In this document: piece by piece, positions 1-6,677 of the stretch
Numbering within the stretch: the first letter of the stretch is position 1
Layout of the letters: each line of letters opens with the position of its first letter
DNA from: Microvirga sp. VF16
GTDB taxonomy: Bacteria > Pseudomonadota > Alphaproteobacteria > Rhizobiales > Beijerinckiaceae
NCBI RefSeq assembly: GCF_016864375.1
Contig: NZ_CP069359.1
Coordinates: forward strand, 248,001-312,000
Length of the DNA stretch: 64,000 nucleotides
Reading direction: 5' to 3'
Notes under the pieces: generated by a model
Told to the model about the DNA's origin: nothing
The model's database searches: none
The model's input: the letters and a program-made list of their open reading frames with translations, nothing else
Translations under genes and position numbers: made by a program

Positions 1-133
1 GGGAAGAAGACGAAAAATCCCTTAAGTAAACAATCGGGCCTGAGCACAGCAGCTCAAGGCTGGATCCTCTCACCAGTCAGCTGCAGCACCATGGTTAAGT
101 GGATCGCGGCTGGTCGCTGAACTGCCATCTATC

Positions 134-631
134 ATGAATGAATACACACTTGATCTGAAATATCGGCTGGAGGCACATGCTATCCTGGACCGGCTTGTGG
201 CCGATGGGTTGACATTCCCAGTCGGCGATGCGCGCCGGCTGATCGAGCTGATCCCAATCGCCCCCAGCTCCCGTATCTCCTTCAAAGGCGTCTTCACCGG
301 GCGTAGCCCAGGTGCCAAGGGGCACGCGGCCGGCATCGGCGACGTCAGATTCGATGACGAGGCAAAGCAGAAAACCTTCACCCTGAACATGCCCGCTTCG
401 CACCGGATCGGCAGCTTTGTGGTCACTCATACACCCGGCCACCTGGACATCGAATCGATGTGGGTTGAGACCCGAGCTGACCATACAGGCCAGAGTTGTT
501 GCCTGATCTATGACATTGACACCAAAGAGCCAAAGGAGATGCGCATCTCAGTGCAGAAGTCTCTAACGATGCTGTTTATCACCTTTAACTACGTCACCTT
601 TATCCCCTGGAAGATGCCCGAGCTCACCTGA
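134..631 (+). CDS. Hypothetical protein upstream of xseA-like gene
   Basis: A 165-residue protein that I do not recognise. It is soluble in appearance, with no signal peptide or membrane segment. The N-terminal ~40 residues look helical, and the rest mixes beta-like stretches with the sequence ITFNYVTF near the C-terminus. The ATG has no clear Shine-Dalgarno sequence, so the start is uncertain. It lies 159 nt upstream of the exonuclease VII-like gene on the same strand, so co-transcription is possible. No function is proposed. The first 133 nt of the window hold nothing recognisable. Confidence 0.5.
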   Translation: MNEYTLDLKYRLEAHAILDRLVADGLTFPVGDARRLIELIPIAPSSRISFKGVFTGRSPGAKGHAAGIGDVRFDDEAKQKTFTLNMPASHRIGSFVVTHTPGHLDIESMWVETRADHTGQSCCLIYDIDTKEPKEMRISVQKSLTMLFITFNYVTFIPWKMPELT

Positions 632-790
632 GCCTCTCGCGAGGACGAGCCGTCTTGAGCACTGAACCGACCAAATTCGCTGCATCATTACCGGTCCAGC
701 AGACCCGCAAGAAGAGCGCTACCGTCGCAGCATAGCGGATCGGGTAGGGCAGGGAACCGGCACCAACAACGAACAATAGGAGCATCATGC

Positions 791-2302
791 ATGAGGATGC
801 ATGAACCCGACCGGCGAGTATCCATAGATGTGGAAACGCCGAACGATGAGGTACGTCCGATCCCACGGTGGGGTCTATCGCAGTTCACGGCAGAGGCGGG
901 GAAAGTCATCCGGTCAGGACTACCGGAGGAGGTCTGGGTCGAGGCTGTCATCCTGACCATCTCCCGCGGTGGCTCAGGCTACAACCTGGACCTGATTGAG
1001 CCTTACGCTCAGAACCCGTCCACCAGTGCCCGGCTCCGTGGCTTCCTACCAACCACGGTTGTCGAGCAAATGGGTGAAATAATCAGAGAAGCCTTCGACA
1101 TTGAGGCCTTAAGGGGCAGCGTTGCCTGGGTGAAGATCAAGCCAACGTTCCATCCGAGCAGGCATCTGCAGGCAACCGTGTTGGATCTGGAGCCAATCCC
1201 TGCGACCGACACGCTGGACCAAGTCCTGGAGGAGGCTCGCCTCCAACTCGCCAGGGACAGAGTCTTCCGTCGTCAGCGCCAGTTACAGGCACCGACCGAC
1301 ATTCTGCGCATTGGCATCGTTCACCCTGAGCGCTCCGCTGGCTATGCCGACGTTCTCACTGAACTTGAACGGCTGGAGCGTGCCGGCATCATCACCTCGC
1401 TATCGTTCCCGGCGAGCTTCGAGGGCTCTGGTGCTCGGCAATCACTCTGCGCCGCCTTGGCGTTGGCAGGGGAGGTAGCTCGAGGGGAGGGGCTCGATGT
1501 GCTCCTCATCGTGCGGGGTGGCGGGCACTCAGCAGGACTGGCCTCCCTTGTCTTCGATGATGTCGCTCGGCTGATCTGCACCTTTCCAGTGCCGGTCATC
1601 ACGGGCTTGGGTCACGCGACGGACCACACCCTGCTCGATGATGTAGCCTGGCGATCGACGGACACTCCGAGCAAAGCGATTGGACTGGTGCTCAACCTCA
1701 TCCGCGACCGGGCCGAACAGGTCATGATTGACTACCGGACCATCCGCAAAGCCGCCGATAGTGACATCGGACGACAATCTCACCTGCTGCAAGACCTGCG
1801 GGATCAGATCCTGCGAGGTGCTGGAGACTGCATCCAACGACAAGAGCACCAAATCGATTCCGCGCGACAGTCCGTAGCCGCCTGCCAGAGCTTCCTGCAG
1901 ACCCGCTTGAGTGAGAGTCGAATAGATCTGGACCGTTTGATGTGTGAGCTAACTGGAAATCTAAGCGATTCTGACCTGACACGGGCGCCCCTCAGTCCAA
2001 GTGGACTATTTCGGATCACGCTTGATCGGGAGGGCAGGGAGCTTGACCGACTGCAACGCGAGATCGCCAGCCTAGTGAAGACGGCCCTGGAGCGCGCCGA
2101 TCTTGCCCTGCAGGGCCTTCATAGGGAGATCCGGGCCCTCAGCGTCGAAGGCACTCTTGGGCGCGGGTTTGCCCTCGTTCTCGATCCTAACCGCCGACCG
2201 ATCCGGCATGCTGCCGAGATTAGTACGGCCCCACTCAGGTTAACTCTTGCAGACGGCGTAGTGACAGTCCGCTGCGAGAAAACAACTATTTGTCCCATTT
2301 GA
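791..2302 (+). CDS. xseA: Divergent exodeoxyribonuclease VII large subunit (XseA-like)
   Basis: A 503-residue protein. Exonuclease VII degrades single-stranded DNA from both ends, with one large subunit decorated by many small subunits. An OB-fold-like N-terminal part (about residues 25-135) precedes the catalytic region. Residues that align with the E. coli catalytic set are present: D187 in GYADVL, R242 in LLIVRGGG, and H275 and D278 in GLGHATDHTLLDD. The C-terminal third is a long helical region, as expected for small-subunit binding, and ends in a GRGFALV motif typical of XseA. A small-subunit candidate follows 15 nt downstream, which supports the call. Sequence similarity to housekeeping XseA is clearly low, so it may be a second, accessory copy. 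Confidence 0.8.
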   Translation: MRMHEPDRRVSIDVETPNDEVRPIPRWGLSQFTAEAGKVIRSGLPEEVWVEAVILTISRGGSGYNLDLIEPYAQNPSTSARLRGFLPTTVVEQMGEIIREAFDIEALRGSVAWVKIKPTFHPSRHLQATVLDLEPIPATDTLDQVLEEARLQLARDRVFRRQRQLQAPTDILRIGIVHPERSAGYADVLTELERLERAGIITSLSFPASFEGSGARQSLCAALALAGEVARGEGLDVLLIVRGGGHSAGLASLVFDDVARLICTFPVPVITGLGHATDHTLLDDVAWRSTDTPSKAIGLVLNLIRDRAEQVMIDYRTIRKAADSDIGRQSHLLQDLRDQILRGAGDCIQRQEHQIDSARQSVAACQSFLQTRLSESRIDLDRLMCELTGNLSDSDLTRAPLSPSGLFRITLDREGRELDRLQREIASLVKTALERADLALQGLHREIRALSVEGTLGRGFALVLDPNRRPIRHAAEISTAPLRLTLADGVVTVRCEKTTICPI

Positions 2303-2317
2303 TAAAGGTACCAAGAT

Positions 2318-2539
2318 ATGTTGCACAAAAACGAAAACGCTCAGTCCGCCGCTGCGGGACTTTACGCCAAGCACTATGGCATCCTTCAGGAGATCGCCAA
2401 CCGACTCCGGAACAGCGGACCAGCTGATATTGATATGCTGCTCGAGGATACCCGAAGAGCGATGGAATCCTACGAGATTTGCCGGACCCGGCTTGACGCA
2501 GTCCGAACCGAACTAGGGTCTCAGATAGGGCGCGGTTGA
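2318..2539 (+). CDS. xseB: Exodeoxyribonuclease VII small subunit-like protein
   Basis: A 73-residue, almost wholly helical protein directly after the XseA-like gene. The pattern of two helices joined by a short turn, ending in YEICRTRLDAVRTEL, matches the XseB layout, in which a conserved tyrosine and a cysteine-containing helix (usually Y..C...L..AE) precede the C-terminus. Length is within the usual 65-90 residues. The call depends on context as well as on this weak motif. The 285 nt that follow, up to the convergent gene, contain no convincing gene. Confidence 0.6.
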   Translation: MLHKNENAQSAAAGLYAKHYGILQEIANRLRNSGPADIDMLLEDTRRAMESYEICRTRLDAVRTELGSQIGRG

Positions 2540-2824
2540 TCGGTCCAAAGGTTTCTGCGGAACGTTGGTCGAAGAGTGAATAAGGGCCAATCGGGTATTG
2601 CGCGTTCCCATGTTGCCTATCCGATGAGCCCGAATTCCTCAACAACCAGCGCCCCGCTATAGGCTTTCCCATATCCCAAGAACGCTTGTAGGCTCACGTC
2701 AGTTGTCTTCGTTGTAGAAGCGACAAAGACCAGCCACGCTTGGCACACCGATGACCGGAGATCGAGACTGGTCCGAGAACGGATGCGGCTCGGCGATGTG
2801 CTATGGCTTGCAGTCAGTAGGAGG

Positions 2825-3169
2825 TTATGCAAACCCGCCGGACCCGACGCGGTCCAGGTAGGATCTGACAGCCTCGGCTCGACCGTGCTTGACTAACTCG
2901 TCAGCCGTCAGGCCCCCAAATCCGGGCAACGCCTGCCTCCGGTACCAAGCCCAGGCCTGCTCAAGCGAGCCGGCCCAGTCAACCACCCGGAGGACGATCT
3001 CGACCTCAACCTCGCTGAGCTTCCTCAGGGGCCCTTCCGGCGGAAATTCACAAAGGTCTCCATCGGCGTCTGTGCCGTAGACAGAGCGGCCGGCCCGGTG
3101 GTGCTCGGCAATCGCCTCTGCAACTGCCTCAGTGAACGCTTCCATGAAGTGTCGAGTGAAGTCTGCCAA
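2825..3169 (-). CDS. Protein with MbcA/ParS/Xre antitoxin C-terminal-like domain (copy 1)
   Basis: A 114-residue protein read from a TTG start that has a good GGGAG Shine-Dalgarno sequence six bases upstream. The C-terminal half (AWAWYRRQALPGFGG, then LTADELVKHGRAEAVRSYL) follows the pattern of the MbcA/ParS/Xre antitoxin toxin-binding domain: a tryptophan helix, a GG turn, and a terminal helix ending in a glycine-rich tail. There is no HTH domain in front and no RES-domain toxin next to it. It is the last gene of the leftward mobilization-associated operon, 10 nt after a related gene. It may have been recruited for a regulatory or stability role. The function is inferred only from domain resemblance. 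Confidence 0.6.
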   Translation of the reverse strand: MADFTRHFMEAFTEAVAEAIAEHHRAGRSVYGTDADGDLCEFPPEGPLRKLSEVEVEIVLRVVDWAGSLEQAWAWYRRQALPGFGGLTADELVKHGRAEAVRSYLDRVGSGGFA

Positions 3170-3179
3170 GATGCGCTCC

Positions 3180-3437
3180 CTATGACGCTATGCCATATTC
3201 GATACGGACCAACAGGGTCCGGACCGGCTCCACCTGGCCACGCAACAGGAGGTCGATTGGTGAGCCGCCCAACACAGTGTTATGCCGGAGAAGCCAAATC
3301 CAGGCGCGATCATCGCTCCAGATCCGCCGGACGTGGGCCAAAGTCTCCATAACCTCCGGCTCGGCCCCTTTCAGAGCTTCCAGCTTCGCAATCCTTTCGC
3401 GGAGATCCGCAATCGCTCGATCGATGAATTCGTTCAT
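3180..3437 (-). CDS. Protein with MbcA/ParS/Xre antitoxin C-terminal-like domain (copy 2)
   Basis: An 85-residue protein whose ATG overlaps the TGA of the upstream gene (ATGA), so translation is probably coupled. An upstream in-frame extension exists but would overlap the preceding gene, so it was not used. A short helical N-terminus leads into AWIWLLRHNTVLGGSPIDLL and a final helix ending RIEYG, the classic layout of the antitoxin C-terminal domain (W, LGG, P..LL, I..G). It is paralogous to the following gene in the same operon. No partner toxin of the RES type lies beside it. The only RES toxin in the window is 22 kb away with its own antitoxin. Confidence 0.6.
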   Translation of the reverse strand: MNEFIDRAIADLRERIAKLEALKGAEPEVMETLAHVRRIWSDDRAWIWLLRHNTVLGGSPIDLLLRGQVEPVRTLLVRIEYGIAS

Positions 3438-3772
3438 CAGCGGCGTAGACGTCTGAGAACTCTCACGCCCAAGGCAATGGTGTCCTCGCGGAGCCGTTCC
3501 TCCCTGGAGTACGACGCAAGGCAACGTAACCGAACTAGTTCACGTTGATAATCGTCGAGGAGCAACTCTAAGCTTTCCACTTTTATCTCGGTGGTACGCA
3601 TCCGGCACCTCAACTCTGATACGCGCCGTTCAGCAGCGTCACGCTCATCCCGCATGTCGTCGAGCTTTCTTGCGTGGTCGTCATACGGTACCTGTTCGAA
3701 CTCACTCTTTGTCGTCATTTGCGACATCTGCTTTCGCTGTCGAATAATTTCTCGATTTACGTCAGAGAACAA
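3437..3772 (-). CDS. Coiled-coil protein of the mobilization operon
   Basis: A 111-residue, highly charged protein dominated by one predicted coiled coil (roughly residues 30-90, heptads such as ERRVSELRCRMRTTEIKVESLELLL). It has no catalytic motif, signal peptide or membrane segment. Internal methionines at residues 16 and 19 are possible starts. It lies 55 nt after the StbC-like gene and overlaps the next gene by three bases, so it belongs to the leftward operon. The family is not recognised. A structural or DNA-bridging role beside the ParA-like ATPase is only a guess. Confidence 0.5.
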   Translation of the reverse strand: MFSDVNREIIRQRKQMSQMTTKSEFEQVPYDDHARKLDDMRDERDAAERRVSELRCRMRTTEIKVESLELLLDDYQRELVRLRCLASYSREERLREDTIALGVRVLRRLRR

Positions 3773-3827
3773 TCACGGAGACTTATCCAGGTCTCCACGA
3801 TGCCTCTCCAAAGGATGACTCTGCTCG

Positions 3828-4544
3828 TCAAAAGAGGGTAGCTGGAGGCTTCACTGGATTAGGCCGCGGCGGCAACTTCTCGATCACCCATCCGTGGACG
3901 CTGCCTTTGTATTCATGTGGAAAGCAGTAGACCACTCCATTGCCATAGCCGCTTCCATCCGGCGCCGTCCAATCATACCTTGGCTTTCGTTGCCACCCAG
4001 GCTCCGAGCAGTCGGTCAGTTTCGACAGGCTCGTGAGCGTCGACAGGTGATAAGCTCTCCGACCGGTGGTCGAGAGTGCCCATTGTTTCAATACCTCGTC
4101 GGTTGCCGACTCCGAGCCTGCATAGGGAGAGTGCTTGCCCCAAGCCCATCCTGCGGAGGCTGACGCGGCCATGCCTGTGACTATGACAGTCGTGAGGACC
4201 ATTGCCGTCTTCAGTATTTTCTCGCGCGATGTCGCAGTCGCTGCCTCCCGCGCAACGTCCACGACAGCCTTACGCAGGTCGGCTTTGGTTTTCTCAACTG
4301 ACGCAGCCATGACCTTGTCCGCGGTGACTTTCGCCTCCCCCAGCGCTTTCGTCAGGACTGCACCGAGCTCTCCCGGAATCCGCTCGTGATAGGTTCGGTG
4401 AAGCTCCAGAAGGACCATCACGTCCCATAACGCGTCATTGTCTCCGATGCCGAGGGTTTTTCGCGCCCGCACGATCCGCTGGCGCTCCTCATCAGTCGGC
4501 TCGCGCCCTAAAAGTTGCTGAAGTCGTTCTTCCGCCCGCATCAT
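3828..4544 (-). CDS. Membrane-anchored StbC-like plasmid stability/mobilization protein
   Basis: A 238-residue protein. The N-terminal ~60 residues contain the helical motif GREPTDEERQRIVRARKTLGI followed by DALWDVMVLLELHRTYHERIP. An amphipathic helical region comes next, then one hydrophobic segment (MVLTTVIVTGMAASASAGWAWG, about residues 112-133) and a C-terminal, probably periplasmic, tail with two cysteines. This matches proteins encoded directly after ParA/StbB-type ATPases in mobilizable plasmids. The start overlaps the stop of the ATPase gene by four bases, so the two are almost certainly translated together. The StbC label is by context and layout, not by a search. Confidence 0.55.
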   Translation of the reverse strand: MMRAEERLQQLLGREPTDEERQRIVRARKTLGIGDNDALWDVMVLLELHRTYHERIPGELGAVLTKALGEAKVTADKVMAASVEKTKADLRKAVVDVAREAATATSREKILKTAMVLTTVIVTGMAASASAGWAWGKHSPYAGSESATDEVLKQWALSTTGRRAYHLSTLTSLSKLTDCSEPGWQRKPRYDWTAPDGSGYGNGVVYCFPHEYKGSVHGWVIEKLPPRPNPVKPPATLF

Positions 4545-5218
4545 GCCAGGATCTCCGCAAACATGGCTTCAACCTCGTCACGCCAGCGGATCAACTCGAC
4601 TCTCGCTCCGGTTGACATGGTTTTAACTGCGGTATTGATCGCGACGCGGTTGGTATAGATCTCATCGGCGACCCGGTCTGCGAGTTCAGGCAATAGTAAC
4701 GATTTCCCGCCTCTGGCCTCAATGGTTTGCCGGAGCTTTGAGGAATTGTAGAGCTCGAACTTATGCTCCTCGCCAAAATGACCGTTTCGAACGATATGCA
4801 CTTTTACTTCGTCCAGCACTTCGAGAAAGTCGGCCACAGCCTCCAGCCCGTCGCGCTGACGATTAATTGGCCATAGGATCGTCAGCGTACGATTCAATTC
4901 CGGAAGCGCCTTCTGAAGCATCGCCGCCCTAGCCATCGCTGCTTTCAAAGCTCCAGCCGCCGAATTGACGACGACAACATGATCTGGATATTGCTCGATG
5001 ATATCTATGAGTTTCGCCCACTCATTTTTGTCGTTCAGGTTCAAGGCATAACCCGTGACCGTATCGTTCTGTGACTCGTATGCTTTCAGCACATCTGGGT
5101 TAGCTTCGTCAGCATCAATGAGCAGTATCCGTCGTCCTTGTCTCTGAAAGGCGTCGATTGCAGCGATGGACGTCAACGATTTACCAACACCGCCTTTTGA
5201 TCCACCAACGTAGAACAT
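4541..5218 (-). CDS. ParA/StbB-like P-loop ATPase
   Basis: A 225-residue deviant-Walker ATPase. GGSKGGVGKS at the N-terminus is the Walker A motif with the signature lysine of the ParA/MinD superfamily, and RILLIDADEANPD supplies the A' motif. I chose the ATG at 5218 because it puts the P-loop at the very N-terminus, as in StbB/MobD-type proteins, behind a purine-rich AGAAGAAG. An in-frame extension to 5296 (ATG) or 5305 (TTG) is open and cannot be excluded. Proteins of this kind sit beside relaxase genes of IncQ-like and similar mobilizable plasmids and position plasmid DNA in the cell or aid transfer. It is followed, with overlap, by the StbC-like gene. Confidence 0.75.
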   Translation of the reverse strand: MFYVGGSKGGVGKSLTSIAAIDAFQRQGRRILLIDADEANPDVLKAYESQNDTVTGYALNLNDKNEWAKLIDIIEQYPDHVVVVNSAAGALKAAMARAAMLQKALPELNRTLTILWPINRQRDGLEAVADFLEVLDEVKVHIVRNGHFGEEHKFELYNSSKLRQTIEARGGKSLLLPELADRVADEIYTNRVAINTAVKTMSTGARVELIRWRDEVEAMFAEILA

Positions 5219-5476
5219 GTCTTCTTCTCGCTTCGCCAATTTGTATCTCCTATTGTCAACATGAATTACCGGTTCGCTCTTCGGAACAGACCGCATTGAC
5301 CCCAAAGCTGGTTCGAAATCGTCTCTAACTAAGGAGCGCAGGGTTTCTTCTGTATTGCCCTTGGCGTATCCGCCGATGCTATAATGCCGTTCAACACCAT
5401 AGCCGTGGTAAGGCTTTCGATAGCGCTCATCTCGCGCCTCAGGTGTCGCGAACTCCGCGGCTACCTTTTGTTACCG

Positions 5477-5851
5477 TTAGATTTCTTTTCGGTCAGGCCG
5501 GACTTCAAATCCGATTGCCGGGCGTGTCTCGGGTAATTTCTTTGGCGTCGCAGGAGTGTTACCTCCAGTTTGGCTCGCACGCTTCCGAACCGTTTTCTTA
5601 GCAGTCGATTTTCGCTTCTTCGGTGAAAGGTAAGTTTTCAGGGTCTTGCCGCCGATCGGTAGATCCCCCTCGCTGAGGATTTCGGCAATTTCATCCAGCG
5701 TATATCCACGCGCACGCAGTGCCTGAATCGAACCTCTGAGCTTCCGCACAGCCTCCGCCGTGCTCACCATTTTGGCTTCCGGAGATTTAACAGGCGTCTC
5801 GTCAAGCTGCTTTCCGAGTCTTGCGATGATATCTACAGAAACTTTCTTCAT
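5477..5851 (-). CDS. Small basic DNA-binding-like protein of the mobilization region
   Basis: A 124-residue protein. The ATG at 5851 has an AAGGG Shine-Dalgarno seven bases upstream, so it is preferred over a longer start at 5926. The middle carries a helix-turn-helix-like stretch (IQALRARGYTLDEIAEILSE, then GKTLKTYLS), as in plasmid mobilization/stability accessory proteins that bind near oriT. A lysine-rich tail (PKKRKSTAKKTVRKR) follows, with a proline-rich C-terminus. It is the first gene of the leftward operon and starts about 120 nt from the proposed oriT, which fits a relaxosome or autoregulatory role. The 258 nt between it and the ATPase gene contain no convincing gene. Confidence 0.6.
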   Translation of the reverse strand: MKKVSVDIIARLGKQLDETPVKSPEAKMVSTAEAVRKLRGSIQALRARGYTLDEIAEILSEGDLPIGGKTLKTYLSPKKRKSTAKKTVRKRASQTGGNTPATPKKLPETRPAIGFEVRPDRKEI

Positions 5852-5959
5852 CTGCTGCCCTTCTTTGCTGATTAACTGCTTGAAATTATAACTGAGCGCA
5901 GATAGGGTGAGCAAATCGCACGACAAAAAACTTTTTCTCCGCAGTTATCTCTTCTGTGA

Positions 5960-6090
5960 TTTTCGGGTAGCAGGATGGCCCTTGTCACACACATGCAGAG
6001 CGCATGTGTTGACAGGATGACCCGCTATCCGGCGCTTCACATCTCGCCCTCGGGTTTCCGGTAGCCGGGTTTGTCAATCCTGGTGACGGA
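5960..6090. other. Candidate origin of transfer (oriT)
   Basis: This non-coding stretch lies between the divergent mobilization operons. It has an imperfect inverted repeat (arms 5983-5996 and 6002-6014, pairing TGTCA and ACACATGC, five-base loop, one bulged C). On the minus strand the repeat is followed by CATCCTGC at 5977-5970, a match to the YATCCTG|Y nic consensus of IncP-type MOBP relaxases, in the same order (repeat, then nic) as in RP4 oriT. A second CATCCTGT overlaps the other arm (6019-6012). Nicking at 5971/5970 would send the ATPase side first and the relaxase gene last, the usual arrangement. The assignment is by motif and context only. Confidence 0.55.
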
Positions 6091-6131
6091 ATGAGATGCG
6101 ATGCGTTTGGGTTTCATCGCAGAGGACTAAC

Positions 6132-6317
6132 ATGCCCTTGGAAAAAGCAGGTCTCAAACCATCACTATCTGTCGTCGATATCAATCTCACACCGGATGAA
6201 GCGTCGAAGCTGTGCAAGGCGGCCGAATTGACTGGCGTGATAGTTCCGCAGTTCGTGCGCCGTCGGGCGCTACGCTGTTCCGATAGAGGTTCGGCCCGTA
6301 ATTTGCCGCCGCGGTGA
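6132..6317 (+). CDS. Short MobC-like paralogue (possibly truncated)
   Basis: A 61-residue protein whose N-terminal ~45 residues resemble those of the next gene: both begin MP..K.G, share a VV.(I/V).(L/M)T..E strand, then AEL.G...(V)...RR. In ribbon-helix-helix MobC proteins this is the DNA-binding part. The C-terminal helical half of MobC is missing, replaced by a short basic tail (RCSDRGSARNLPPR). The protein could be a functional DNA-binding domain alone or a decayed duplicate. It is the first gene of the rightward operon, just after the proposed oriT. A start 36 nt earlier is also open. Confidence 0.45.
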   Translation: MPLEKAGLKPSLSVVDINLTPDEASKLCKAAELTGVIVPQFVRRRALRCSDRGSARNLPPR

Positions 6318-6374
6318 TCTGCTGAAGCAGCGCCTGATAAAGCCGTAAAAAACTGACAGCAGAGAGATTCACCT

Positions 6375-6677
6375 ATGCCTTTCCAAAAAATTGGTCGGGA
6401 GCGCCTGAGCGCGGTCGTCAACGTGCGCATGACTGCCGAGGAGAAAGTGGAGTTGCGACATGATGCGGAGCTGTGTGGCCTGACGGTCTCTCAGATCGCG
6501 CGCAGGTTTATCTTCGGTCGTCGCGTCGAGGCCATGACCGTCTATGTCGTGATCAAGGAGCTGCGGCGCATCGTGGTGCTCTTGAGGCAAATCCTCAAGG
6601 ACAAGGCGGCTGATCCGAAGCTGGTCGAGGCTGCGGTCACCACGGCTGTCGATGCTATCAAGCGGGTGGTGCGATGA
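6375..6677 (+). CDS. mobC: MobC-like relaxosome accessory protein
   Basis: A 100-residue protein with the usual MobC layout: an N-terminal ribbon-helix-helix-like part (LSAVVNVRMTAEEKVELRHD and following helix with SQIARRFI) and a helical C-terminal half (ELRRIVVLLRQILKD). MobC proteins bind oriT, help melt the nic region and assist the relaxase. The stop overlaps the relaxase start by four bases (ATGA), so expression is translationally coupled. The position before a MOBP relaxase is typical of mobilizable plasmids and integrative elements. Confidence 0.75.
   Translation: MPFQKIGRERLSAVVNVRMTAEEKVELRHDAELCGLTVSQIARRFIFGRRVEAMTVYVVIKELRRIVVLLRQILKDKAADPKLVEAAVTTAVDAIKRVVR

Noticed and set aside
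6060..6090. AATCCTGG at 6077-6084 as a nic site on the plus strand
   Set aside because: It departs from YATCCTGY at both ends and has no hairpin on the correct side; the minus-strand CATCCTGC is better.
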